Shown here: piece by piece, positions 26,532 to 35,066 of the stretch | Layout of the letters: every line of letters starts with the position of its first letter | How positions within the stretch are numbered: the first letter of the stretch is position 1 | NCBI GenBank assembly: GCA_900467685.1 | Contig: UBQX01000007.1 | Span: 124,001-188,000, forward strand | DNA length: 64,000 nucleotides | Reading direction: 5' to 3' | From: Hyphomicrobiales bacterium | Lineage (GTDB): Bacteria > Pseudomonadota > Alphaproteobacteria > Rhizobiales > Rhizobiaceae | Position numbers and translations under genes: made by a program | The notes under the pieces: model-generated | The model's database searches: none | What the model saw: only the letters and a program-made list of their open reading frames with translations | Told to the model about the DNA's origin: nothing

Positions 26532-26957
26532 AAATTTATTCGTTCCAATAAAAAATTAAATTCAAAATAAATAATTCAGAACGCGGCATTGACTTTAATT
26601 TTCAAAAGCTATGCAGAAAGACAGCTTGAGTCAAATATCTATTTGAAATGATCCAATACCGCAGAACGATTGCATCCTAATTGACGCTTGTCGCTAGGCA
26701 AGACGGTGATGTCAACTGAAGTCTCTGGGTAAATACGTTGACCCGCGGCTGCGTCGATTTATGGATAGGACGCTTCCCAAACCAGCTATTCGGGCCAAAT
26801 TCCATCCATAATCAGACACGACCGACGGGAACTGAGCGTCGCCTTCAATGAGCGCTCCTGATCTCGATGTCGCATCGACGAAGGCTTACCCAATTCGATG
26901 ACATCGAATCCACGGCGCGAGCTGACGCGAGAGTTGGTTTGCGCCGTGGATAGTGCA
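26532..26957. other. Gene-free AT-rich gap upstream of acyltransferase
   Basis: About 425 bases. The first ~70 are very AT-rich. Copy 2 of the direct repeat is at 26683-26727. Open frames across 26786-27258 on the minus strand overlap the GDSL gene in other phases and look like shadows. I see no transposase remnant. Confidence 0.4.
26683..26727. repeat. 45-bp imperfect direct repeat, copy 2
   Basis: Partner of 25429-25473 (33/45 identical, no gaps), in the same orientation and 1254 bases apart. Confidence 0.65.
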
Positions 26958-28523
26958 CTACAGGTTCCACACCGCCTTTGGATCTCCGACTTTCCGCAGG
27001 AACGGCCGCGAAATCTTCGCCACGCCTGAACCAGTCGCCATCCTGTCCCAATAGAGCGCGAGGAAGGGCAGGCTTCCGGATGTGTTGCCCAGACGGAAGT
27101 CGCCCATGGTGGGCAACTGTATCGGCTCGGACACCATCCAGAGAGAAATCGCACCCTGCCCCTGGATATACGGCACCGCTGCCTGTCCCATGAGCATCGC
27201 ATAGCCGGGCTTGTTCGGGGTGCCGCGAATATCCTGTGAGTGCGTCAGCGCAATCCATCCCGGCCAGCTATCCAGCTCCACGAAGACACCGTAGCGCACC
27301 CAGTCGCCCACCGCAAACGGGCCGGTGCCGCCGACGCCGGGTGGCGAGAGAATGAGACCGTGCCATCCCGTCGCGGTATCAGTGGATGATGCGGTGATCG
27401 AAAAGACCTGCTTTTCCAGGCCGGTCGAAATCACCTCTTTCGAGCCGACGATCGTGTCGAGCTGATTGGCCTGCCGGGTTGCAGTCCAGCTCGTCGCGAC
27501 AGAACCCGTCACGCCGGTCTTGGTCCCACCTGTCCCGGTCAGGCCCGGATTGACGAGCGCGTTCCCGGCAACCAAAGGATCGGTCTGGAAGAAGACGCCG
27601 GCGGAATACAGGCCCGAGATCACGGGCTGCAATAGATTGTAGACGAGCCGGCTGCCCTTGTCGCTCTGGTGGACATTGTCGCTCGCCAGCACGCCGGAGA
27701 CCACGGTTGCTCCGTCGCCAAGCACGGGCCGCGTGTCGATGACGGTAACCCCCTCTCTGCCTGCCAGTGAAGCAATGTAGGCATTCCACTCGACCAGCCT
27801 GCCATAGCGGGCATCGCCCGCGGGCCAGTCACCGCGCGGCGGTAGTGTGCGGGTAATCACATGGATACCCGCCCGACGGAACTTGCGGAGCATCACCTCG
27901 TAATCAGCGATCATCTCGGCGGTCGAGGGGTAGTCGTTCGAGTTGATGCAGTTCGTGCCGCCGAAGAAATAGACGACCTTTGCACCCCTGGCGATTGCGT
28001 AATCGATCCGGTTGAGCATGCCCGGCACGCTCCCGGTTGATCGGAAATGATCGCCGGAATAGCCCTGATTGCCGCCATTGAACTGCTCCCCGGACGCATA
28101 GGTCGTCTTTGCGGGATCATAGTACGTGTCGATGTTGACGCGCGCATCAAGCGCCTTCAGCCAGCCGAGTTCAGTGCGAAGGTAGGAGTATATGGCACCG
28201 TTGGTGACGATCACATTCGTGCGGGCGACCATGCTGTCGCCGAAGGCAAGGAGCGGCGCACCGGCGGGAAGCGGAAACGACGGCAATGGCAATTCAAGGG
28301 CGGCTGCCGTGCCCTTGAAGCCAAGCGAAAGGGACATGGAGAGGCCTATCATCGCAGACCCTCCCAGCAAGAACGCTCTTCTTGAACACGGCGCTTTCGC
28401 GACGCCGCGAGAATTATAGACTGCCAAGCCGTCTTCATGCGAAATACTCCCTTCCGAGTTATCAGAAGACTGTGTGGCAAAACACGGCATTGGGGATTTT
28501 TCGAGCGGCAGCTTTTTATCCAC
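26958..28523 (-). CDS. Tat-exported SGNH/GDSL hydrolase
   Basis: This 521-residue esterase-like protein has a twin-arginine signal at about residues 47-75 (SRRAFLLGG followed by a hydrophobic stretch), preceded by an unusually long polar N-terminus. The SGNH blocks are visible: LLAFGDSMV (nucleophile Ser97), FFGGTNCINS (block III) and SDNVHQSDKG (block V Asp/His). Residues ~330-521 form an added beta-rich domain that may bind carbohydrate. Together with the two acyltransferases nearby it could remove acetyl groups from the exported polysaccharide in the periplasm. A start at Met12 is also possible. Confidence 0.83.
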   Translation of the reverse strand: MDKKLPLEKSPMPCFATQSSDNSEGSISHEDGLAVYNSRGVAKAPCSRRAFLLGGSAMIGLSMSLSLGFKGTAAALELPLPSFPLPAGAPLLAFGDSMVARTNVIVTNGAIYSYLRTELGWLKALDARVNIDTYYDPAKTTYASGEQFNGGNQGYSGDHFRSTGSVPGMLNRIDYAIARGAKVVYFFGGTNCINSNDYPSTAEMIADYEVMLRKFRRAGIHVITRTLPPRGDWPAGDARYGRLVEWNAYIASLAGREGVTVIDTRPVLGDGATVVSGVLASDNVHQSDKGSRLVYNLLQPVISGLYSAGVFFQTDPLVAGNALVNPGLTGTGGTKTGVTGSVATSWTATRQANQLDTIVGSKEVISTGLEKQVFSITASSTDTATGWHGLILSPPGVGGTGPFAVGDWVRYGVFVELDSWPGWIALTHSQDIRGTPNKPGYAMLMGQAAVPYIQGQGAISLWMVSEPIQLPTMGDFRLGNTSGSLPFLALYWDRMATGSGVAKISRPFLRKVGDPKAVWNL

Positions 28524-28844
28524 GAGCGTTCAGACCTTTGTTTTTGCGCCAGAAATTCATTTCGGACAGCAGTTTCGAGTTGAAAATCATCCACGGATTT
28601 ACGAGACACGTCAGATGTGGAAGGTTGGCTTGTCGCAACAACTTGCAACGAATTGACATAAAAGGCGTATTGACGCTAACAGTCCTTGCAGGCGCCAGGT
28701 CCCTCGACCAGGCCCGCATTTCTTGAACCATTCTTGTGTGGCCAATTCCGGGCCGCCCGGAAAGCCTGAACGGATGGGCCGGCATTGCGAGCGGCATGGC
28801 AGCCGACAATGCCCATCATTTGCAGCCTCGCTCAAGGAGTTCTA
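28524..28844. promoter_or_regulatory. Divergent intergenic region (GDSL gene / glycosyltransferase)
   Basis: This 321-bp gap separates two divergent genes and must contain both promoters. TTGACA at 28656-28661 followed by further AT-rich sequence could be a -35 for the right-hand gene, but no strong -10 is evident. No gene or repeat is seen. Confidence 0.35.
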
Positions 28845-29717
28845 ATGACGTCAAATTACCGAACGACCCAAAAACTCGTTCTGCTGACGACAACAGACAA
28901 CAAGCCCGAAAGCATGGACAAGGCGCTGCGCATGATTGCGACTGTGCAGTCATATCTGGACGGCGGCAATGCGATCGAGACAAAATCATTCCTGCTGCTT
29001 CAGCGCTCAACGCCGCAGGCCGAGGAAGAGCTTCGCCAGAAGCTTCCGGCCTTCGTGACGCTGAAGGCGATCCCGGACCGGGTCTCCCTCTCCCGGGCGC
29101 GCAATATTCTGCTGGGTTCAGACCTCGCCGGCGCGGTGATCGAGCCTGACGATATCGTCGGCTTTCCGGACGACGATTGCTGGTTCCCCGCGGGGATCAT
29201 CGCCCATCTCGTGTCATCCTTTACAAGCCGCCCGGATCTGGACCTCTGGTTCTGCCGCTACGGCAGCGACGCCGCCTTCACCGGAACCCCTGCCGAAAGC
29301 AAGCCGGCATTGCAGACCATCATCGCCCGCGCATCGTCGAACACGACCTATTATCGCGGCCGGGTCATCCTGTCGGTCGGCAGTTTCGACGAGAACCTGG
29401 GCGTCGGCGCACCGTATAATGGCGGAGAAGATACCGACTACGCCTTGCGCGCAAGCTATGTGGCGCGCGCGACATCCTTTCTGGACGCCAAGGTCATCGG
29501 TCACCGGGACATGTTCCAGGAACTCAAGGGTCGCTATTATGTCGGCACCTTGATCGCTCTTTGGAAAAGCGCTTACAAGAGCCTGCCCGGTCGCTGGGCT
29601 CTTGCGCGCAAATTGCTGGTTGGCGTTGTGCTGGTCGCAAAAGGCCAATTGAAGCCCCGCGATTTCCTGCAGGCAATCGGGATCGCCGCAAAGCTTGCCG
29701 GCAAACGCCCGGCATGA
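28845..29717 (+). CDS. Glycosyltransferase (GT-A, family 2/galactosyltransferase-like)
   Basis: This 290-residue protein has KLVLLTTTDNKPESMDKAL at the start, SLSRARNILL, a DXD-type metal motif in FPDDDCWFP, and GGEDTDYALRA as probable catalytic base region. The C-terminal part has an amphipathic/hydrophobic segment that could associate with the membrane. I chose ATG 28845, with AAGGAG six bases upstream, over an earlier in-frame ATG. It is followed by a hexapeptide acyltransferase, forming a small sugar-transfer and decoration unit. Confidence 0.82.
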   Translation: MTSNYRTTQKLVLLTTTDNKPESMDKALRMIATVQSYLDGGNAIETKSFLLLQRSTPQAEEELRQKLPAFVTLKAIPDRVSLSRARNILLGSDLAGAVIEPDDIVGFPDDDCWFPAGIIAHLVSSFTSRPDLDLWFCRYGSDAAFTGTPAESKPALQTIIARASSNTTYYRGRVILSVGSFDENLGVGAPYNGGEDTDYALRASYVARATSFLDAKVIGHRDMFQELKGRYYVGTLIALWKSAYKSLPGRWALARKLLVGVVLVAKGQLKPRDFLQAIGIAAKLAGKRPA

Positions 29718-29862
29718 TCGAGACCGCCGCCATGAAACTGGAGCGCGAATACGTGACGGAGCACGCAACGCCATAAGGTGGCGCCGTTTGAAATCATCGG
29801 GAAGGTTCCCCCTATGCCGGTGGCATCCATGAACGCCGGCTGCAACAAATGCGGAGATGGTC

Positions 29863-30309
29863 TTGAGCCTCAGTCTGAACAAGTTCCGAAAGCTGCGCCG
29901 TGTGGTGGTGAAGCTGAAATGGTATTATTTCACGCGCATTTGGCGCATGGATCTTCATCCTTCGATCGAATTCTCGCTGTCTGCACGATTTGACAAGACC
30001 AACCCACGCGGCGTCCATGTGGGTGAGTATACCTATGTCGCGTTCGACGCGGCCATTCTCAGCCATGACCGGACCCGAGCCCTGCATACGGATACCTGGA
30101 TCGGGCGCAATTGCTTCATTGGAGCCAGAAGCATCATCATGCCGGGCGTCACCATCGGCGACGAATGCATTGTGGGCAGCGGCGCAGTCGTGACCAAGAA
30201 TGTCCCGCCGCGGAGCATAGTCGCGGGAAATCCGGCCACGATCATCAAGAGCGGCATCCCCCTCTCCCGCTATGGCAGCCTGCCTCCGAGAGACAAGACC
30301 GCCGATTGA
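29863..30309 (+). CDS. Hexapeptide-repeat acyltransferase (WcaF/CapG-like)
   Basis: A ~148-residue left-handed beta-helix acetyltransferase. The hexapeptide pattern shows in [42 protein letters not shown] and [12 protein letters not shown]; the catalytic His is likely in ILSHD. It would transfer acetyl from acetyl-CoA to a sugar on the cytoplasmic side. Start choice is ambiguous: GGAG at 29853-29856 is correctly spaced for TTG 29863, while ATG 29857 follows it directly. Confidence 0.83.
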   Translation: MSLSLNKFRKLRRVVVKLKWYYFTRIWRMDLHPSIEFSLSARFDKTNPRGVHVGEYTYVAFDAAILSHDRTRALHTDTWIGRNCFIGARSIIMPGVTIGDECIVGSGAVVTKNVPPRSIVAGNPATIIKSGIPLSRYGSLPPRDKTAD

Positions 30310-30631
30310 GCATCGGTACGGATTGACCGTCGCTGGAACATCGGGACCTCAGGAAAGTATATCGATATCGCGCCCTTGCCGGCAAAGGAAATGCCAGCGG
30401 CATTCCAGCGTTAGCCAAGTTATCCCCAGGCACCCGGGGGTTTCTTGCTAAAATGTGGGAGCGATGATATTTGACTCGGCTGAGGACAGGCTGCATCTCG
30501 CAGCTCATTTGGGTGCGAAACCATGCCGACGCGAGAGCGTTACGGGATAGTTTTGTACGTGGCGAATTATCGATTTGTCGAAATTCGTCGGGAGCCATCG
30601 TGTACTGGGGGGCCATTAGGAACCGCATCTG
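30310..30631. other. Gene-free gap with weak hairpin (30424-30440)
   Basis: This 322-bp gap holds no evident gene. A short imperfect hairpin (CCCC-A-GG / CC-G-GGGG) at 30424-30440 is followed by TTTCTT and may end the upstream transcript. The promoter of the pssDE-like operon presumably lies after it. Confidence 0.4.
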
Positions 30632-31120
30632 ATGTCCGTAGCAATTGATCGAAAAACGAGTTCTGAGAAGAGGTCCGTGACTGTCCTGGCAATCGCCTCC
30701 GCAGGCGGCCACTGGCAGCAGTTGATGCAGATTACCGACGCATTCAGCGAAGCTGAACTTGTTCTGGCCAGCACGAATCCCGAACTCGGAAAGCTTTACG
30801 GCTTCGACAATGTGATGAAGCTGGACGACTGCAACAGAGACAACATCCGCAAGCTTCTCGCCGGATTTTGGCAGACCTTCGGCGTCGTTCGGCGCGTGAA
30901 GCCCAACGTGATCGTCTCGACCGGGGCGGCACCTGGTCTCCTTTGCCTCTTGTGGGGGCGCGTCATGGGAGCACGCACGATCTGGATCGACAGCATTGCC
31001 AACTCGCAACAACTGTCCATGAGCGGTCGGCTCGCAGTCAAGTTCTGCCACGTCGTTCTCACGCAATGGCAACACCTCGAAAGTGACGGTCGTCCGCGCT
31101 ATCAGGGGGCTGTCCTTTGA
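30632..31120 (+). CDS. pssD: PssD/Alg14-like glycosyltransferase subunit
   Basis: This 162-residue protein matches the Alg14/PssD family: VLAIASAGGHWQQLMQI (Gly-Gly-His loop), then VIVSTGAAPGLLCLLWGRVMGARTIWIDSIA. In Rhizobium leguminosarum the PssD-PssE pair adds a glucuronic acid residue (beta-1,4) in exopolysaccharide assembly. Alg14 homologues anchor the catalytic Alg13 half at the membrane. The stop overlaps the start of the PssE-like gene (TTGA), implying coupled, stoichiometric synthesis. The glucuronate specificity here is inferred by homology and by the nearby UDP-glucose dehydrogenase. Confidence 0.85.
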   Translation: MSVAIDRKTSSEKRSVTVLAIASAGGHWQQLMQITDAFSEAELVLASTNPELGKLYGFDNVMKLDDCNRDNIRKLLAGFWQTFGVVRRVKPNVIVSTGAAPGLLCLLWGRVMGARTIWIDSIANSQQLSMSGRLAVKFCHVVLTQWQHLESDGRPRYQGAVL

Positions 31121-31587
31121 TTTTTGTGACCGTTGGCGGGCAATTGCCGTTCGACCGGATGGTTGATATCGTGGATAGCATCGCTGAAGAACTCGATGAA
31201 CCGATCTTCGGGCAGATTGGAAAGACTAATCACGTCCCCCGGAATTTCGAGGCTGTCAAATTCCTGAGCCCTCAGGAATTTAATGCAAGATTTTCCGAGG
31301 CGCGGGTTGTCATTGGACACGCGGGCATCGGCACGATCCTGACCGCGCAGCAACTGCGCAAGCCGGTACTGCTCATGTCCCGTCGCGCCGCCTTCGGTGA
31401 ACACAGGAACGATCACCAGCTCGCAACGGTCGAACAGCTTCGGCACATTCCAGGGGTTTACATTTTCGAGGATGCGGAAGAGTTGCTGGCGCTCCTCCAG
31501 CAAACAGATCTCCGACCGGCCGGCGAACATGCATCGTCAAGCAAATCGCAACTGATTGACTTTCTCAGAAGCGAGATATCGCGTTAG
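31117..31587 (+). CDS. pssE: PssE/Alg13-like glycosyltransferase subunit (GT28 C-terminal)
   Basis: This 156-residue protein starts at a TTG overlapping the pssD stop by four bases. It begins MIFVTVGGQLPFDRMVDIVD, has FSEARVVIGHAGIGTILTAQQLRKPVLLMSRR (nucleotide-sugar site of GT28/Alg13) and HRNDHQLATVEQL. It would be the catalytic/donor-binding half of the split glycosyltransferase formed with the preceding protein, probably using UDP-glucuronate. Confidence 0.86.
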   Translation: MIFVTVGGQLPFDRMVDIVDSIAEELDEPIFGQIGKTNHVPRNFEAVKFLSPQEFNARFSEARVVIGHAGIGTILTAQQLRKPVLLMSRRAAFGEHRNDHQLATVEQLRHIPGVYIFEDAEELLALLQQTDLRPAGEHASSSKSQLIDFLRSEISR

Positions 31588-31664
31588 CGAACAGAGCGCG
31601 GCAATCTGTCTCCAGAGGACCGGACGCGGTCGGCTTAAGGCACATTTATGGAGTTGGCCTCGAC

Positions 31665-32819
31665 ATGAAGACATGGAAAAACCTGACAAGTTCCTGTCTG
31701 GCAATTTGCCTGATGGCCTTCCAGACGGGATTGTCGGACGCGGCTGATCGCATCCAATCGATCTTTGACCGGCCATTTCAGGTTGCCGAGGGCAAGAAAG
31801 CTTCAGGTCCTTTCAAATGCCCGCAGATTGTGCGTCCGATGCTGGACATGTCGGGCATGTTTGCCTTCTACAAGCCCGACAAGACCCAGTCGGTCATCGA
31901 CAAGGAAAAGATGCAGGCCTACGTCAAGAAGACGTGGCCGACGATTCAGGTCAAGAAGAACCTGTCAGAGTCCGTTTCTGCGGCATTCACCTCTCACGCC
32001 AATGCCGTCGCCGCGCGCGCCTGCATCGTGCGGCAAGTCGAGGTATGGGCCAAGTCGGACGCCATGCTTCACGGACTGGAGGACAATGATCCTCTCGGAC
32101 ACCGTCAGGCCGTGTTAGTCATGATTTGGACCGGCATCACATTTGCGAACGCGTTGCAAGCCACGGATCATGTTTCGCCTCTCCCGATCGAGCAGCAATT
32201 GCGTTTCCGGAAGTGGTTTGCATCGATGTCGAGAGAGATCGAATTGAATTTTGCCGTGAAGCCGCGAGATCCGAAAGACGAATGGCTCAACTCAAATTCA
32301 AATCAGCGTTTCTGGGCAGGCGCAGCAGTGGGCCTGATGGCCGCCGAAACTGGGGATCGCGACGCCTTCAAATGGTCCATGGACATTCTGAAAGGCTCGC
32401 TTGCCGACATAGATGAGGATGGTTCCATGCCATCGGAGATGTGGCGCGGAGCCAGGGCGCTGCATTACCAAAACTTTGCCCTGCAACCCATATCCATCCT
32501 GGTCGCTCTTGCCGACGCCAACCGGACAAAACTTGACCCGGATCAAGCAAAGGCACTCACGCAGGCTGCCCGCTTTGCGCTCCGCACATACCTGCACCCG
32601 GAAACATTCGAGAAGGCAAAAGGCATTCCCCAAGAGCGTGGACCTTGGCAGCTGTCGTGGGCCGGCCCGCTAACGCTTCATTTTCAAGCATCAGACAACG
32701 CGTTTGCGGCAGAACTCGCTCAGGCGTTCACAGGCCTCGGGGACGATACGCTGAAGGATTGCCAAGCAATTTGCAACCCGTACTACGAGAATCTACTCGG
32801 ATCGCAACCCCGACAGTAG
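31665..32819 (+). CDS. AlgL-like polysaccharide lyase family 5 homologue, periplasmic
   Basis: This 384-residue protein has a Sec signal (about residues 1-27). The core aligns without gaps to AlgL alginate lyase across the active-site region with a constant offset of 12: Arg261 matches AlgL Arg249 and Tyr268 matches the catalytic Tyr256 (motif RGARALHYQNFALQP). At the position of AlgL His202 (motif NNHSYW) this protein has Gln214 (SNQRFW). It may therefore cleave a different uronan such as glucuronate-containing polymer, or act as a non-cleaving guide. Its place between PssE-like and export genes fits a role in trimming stalled polymer in the periplasm. Confidence 0.8.
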   Translation: MKTWKNLTSSCLAICLMAFQTGLSDAADRIQSIFDRPFQVAEGKKASGPFKCPQIVRPMLDMSGMFAFYKPDKTQSVIDKEKMQAYVKKTWPTIQVKKNLSESVSAAFTSHANAVAARACIVRQVEVWAKSDAMLHGLEDNDPLGHRQAVLVMIWTGITFANALQATDHVSPLPIEQQLRFRKWFASMSREIELNFAVKPRDPKDEWLNSNSNQRFWAGAAVGLMAAETGDRDAFKWSMDILKGSLADIDEDGSMPSEMWRGARALHYQNFALQPISILVALADANRTKLDPDQAKALTQAARFALRTYLHPETFEKAKGIPQERGPWQLSWAGPLTLHFQASDNAFAAELAQAFTGLGDDTLKDCQAICNPYYENLLGSQPRQ

Positions 32820-33030
32820 AGCTACTCCTCATTAACCAGTGTGAACAAACATGGTAAAGCCCTGGAACCGGGAAGGCTTTATGAACGAAACTGAGCCCGG
32901 GACGTGTCTTTTCAGCAACATTTTGTTTGGTTGCGGCAATTTTCGTGGCCCGAAGCTGGACGGATGGGTTTGATAATGGCAGTTCATTCAGTAACTTGAA
33001 AACAAATGTTCTGCATTTGCGGAGAAACCG

Positions 33031-34230
33031 ATGACGAATCCTTTGAGAGCCTGCATTTGCTCGACTCTCCTTATTTCACTCGCGTCCTGCACCGCGCTTC
33101 CCAGCTCGGGCCCCGCAGACAAGGATATCGTCAGCAAAGCGTCAGTCGTCGTCAAGAGCGACGATGCGGCTTCGCAATTCGACTACGTTCTCGTTGAAAT
33201 CAAGAAGCCGATACTCCCCTATTTCGACAAGACATTCGTCACCTCCTTCGCGAAGGGTTTCTCCGGTGGTGGCGGCATCCCGGCTTCGACGCTCGGCGTG
33301 GGCGACGTTGTTCAGGTCACGGTCTTCGAAGCTCAAGCAGGCGGCCTTTTCATTCCTGCCGAAGCCGGCAGCCGACCGGGCAACTTTATTTCGCTGCCCG
33401 CGCAGACCGTAGATCGCAAGGGGTACATCAGTGTCCCCTATGCAGGAGAAATCAAGGTGCTTGGGCGCCCGGTCTCCGAGGTTCAGAAGGAAGTGCAGGA
33501 CCGCCTGGCCAACCGCGCCATCGAGCCTCAGGTCATTATCAACACGACGACCAACCGTTCGGGGAACGTCTCGGTTCTCGGCGACGTCAACGCGCCCGCC
33601 CAGTTGTCGTTGAGCCCGGCTGGCGAACGTGTCCTTGACATCATCTCGCGCGCCGGTGGCCTGAGTGCACCCAGCGTCGAAAGCTACGTCACTATCGAAC
33701 GCCGTGGACGCAAGGAAACAGCGCTTTTCAAGACCATCATCGATAATCCGGCCGAGAACATCTACATCCAGCCTGGAGATACGATCTACGTAAATCGCGA
33801 GCGCCGGACCTATTCGGTCTTTGGAGCTACCAATTCCAACGGCCGCGTGAATTTCGAGGAATCCAACCTCAGTCTCGGCGAGGCCCTTGGGCAGGTTGGC
33901 GGTCTCCTCGACAGCCGCGCCGATCCCGGCCAGGTATTCCTCTATCGTCAGGTCGACCGCAAGACAATGGAACGCGCGGGGATTGACGTGTCCAGATTCA
34001 GTGGCGAGATCGTTCCCGTGGTCTTCCGCGCAAACCTGCGCGATCCCGACGCGTTCTTCGCACTCCAGAGGTTCCGGATGCAGGACAAGGACGTCATCTA
34101 CGTTTCGAATTCCGCGTCTACGGAAATTTCGAAGTTCCTGAACCTTGTCAACGGCATCTCCGACACGACGTCTAATGTTCCCGGAAATGCTCTGTCTGTC
34201 CGCAACACGGTCAGGAACTTCAGCCGCTAA
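33031..34230 (+). CDS. Outer-membrane polysaccharide export lipoprotein (OPX/Wza-like)
   Basis: This 399-residue lipoprotein has a lipobox ending LASC, with the acylated Cys at residue 20. A Poly_export domain follows (GVGDVVQVTVFEA, then GYISVPYAGEIKVLGRPVSE). Two SLBB-type ligand-binding repeats follow (NVSVLGDVNAPAQL with LDIISRAGGLS, and YSVFGATNSNGRVNF with LGEALGQVGGL). It forms the outer-membrane channel for capsule or exopolysaccharide, working with the Wzc-like protein encoded 0.8 kb downstream. Confidence 0.9.
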   Translation: MTNPLRACICSTLLISLASCTALPSSGPADKDIVSKASVVVKSDDAASQFDYVLVEIKKPILPYFDKTFVTSFAKGFSGGGGIPASTLGVGDVVQVTVFEAQAGGLFIPAEAGSRPGNFISLPAQTVDRKGYISVPYAGEIKVLGRPVSEVQKEVQDRLANRAIEPQVIINTTTNRSGNVSVLGDVNAPAQLSLSPAGERVLDIISRAGGLSAPSVESYVTIERRGRKETALFKTIIDNPAENIYIQPGDTIYVNRERRTYSVFGATNSNGRVNFEESNLSLGEALGQVGGLLDSRADPGQVFLYRQVDRKTMERAGIDVSRFSGEIVPVVFRANLRDPDAFFALQRFRMQDKDVIYVSNSASTEISKFLNLVNGISDTTSNVPGNALSVRNTVRNFSR

Positions 34231-34363
34231 TGTGGCGTGGAGACATGCTCCACGCTGACAACCTGTAATGGTCCGGATTGCCGAGGCATATTCGCAGGAG
34301 CAAAACTTGCTGCACCTGCTCACTTATGTTAGACATCTGTTTAAGGCGCACACGAGGTTTGAA

Positions 34364-34981
34364 ATGTCTGGAACGATTGCTTTGAAAAGTGCGTTAGCGG
34401 GAGCCGCGGTTCTTGCTGCTGCGTTCGCATCGCCGGCATTTGCGGCGTCCTGCGTGCAGGGTCCCGCCAGGATGAGTGACACCGCCCTGCGCTCGTTTAG
34501 CGCATCGCCGGCCGACTTGCTCACAGCAAACATGTTCGGTGGCCTGAGCCTTTCCAATGCCATCAGGCAGATCGTGGCTTCGGATTCGGATACACTTGAT
34601 GCCGTTATGAAGCTGGTTGCGAGCTCAAATGCCGCGCAGAGCGCTGCGATTGCGTCCGGGCTCGCACGTGCCGTCCAGGCATGCGCCACGGTAGATCCCG
34701 CCTATGCAGATCGCATCCAAAAGGCCGTCGCCTCTTTGAATAACCCTTCCTTCCTGACTGCGTTCACTTCATCGAGTGATCAGATCAGAACCGCCGCTAT
34801 CGGGCAAGGCGGCCAGGCGGGCGGGCAGGCTGTAGGCGGTGGATCGACAAGCTCAGACACCACCCAGCGCGGCGGATCCAACAACTCCAATTCACGCGTT
34901 GGGTCGAGTTTGTTCAACAATTCGGCCTTCTCGTTTGCATCCGGCACATCGGGGCTTTTTGTGGCCAGTCCCACGAACTAA
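34364..34981 (+). CDS. Secreted hypothetical protein of the polysaccharide cluster
   Basis: This 205-residue protein has a Sec signal peptide (residues 1-26, AFASPAFAA|SC). The mature part is helical and Ala/Ser-rich with two Cys, and ends in a Gly/Ser/Asn-rich tail. I recognise no domain. I chose ATG 34364 (GAGGT upstream) over an earlier frame start at 34268. It lies between the export lipoprotein and the autokinase, so a part in export or assembly is plausible. Confidence 0.6.
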   Translation: MSGTIALKSALAGAAVLAAAFASPAFAASCVQGPARMSDTALRSFSASPADLLTANMFGGLSLSNAIRQIVASDSDTLDAVMKLVASSNAAQSAAIASGLARAVQACATVDPAYADRIQKAVASLNNPSFLTAFTSSSDQIRTAAIGQGGQAGGQAVGGGSTSSDTTQRGGSNNSNSRVGSSLFNNSAFSFASGTSGLFVASPTN

Positions 34982-35066
34982 GCGAGCAAAGCGTCAAACT
35001 TCTGCCACTCGTGGATCGTTTGTGCGACGTCCGGATAATCCGCGTCTAAAGATATAAGGGTCCAAA

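Noticed and set aside
26532-26957. Possible insertion-sequence remnant next to the acyltransferase gene
   Set aside because: No transposase-like frame or terminal inverted repeats are visible; only the 45-bp direct repeat is supported.
29714-29776. A 20-codon ORF overlapping the stop of the 28.8-kb glycosyltransferase (ATGA)
   Set aside because: Too short and without hydrophobic or other pattern; only the overlap suggests it.
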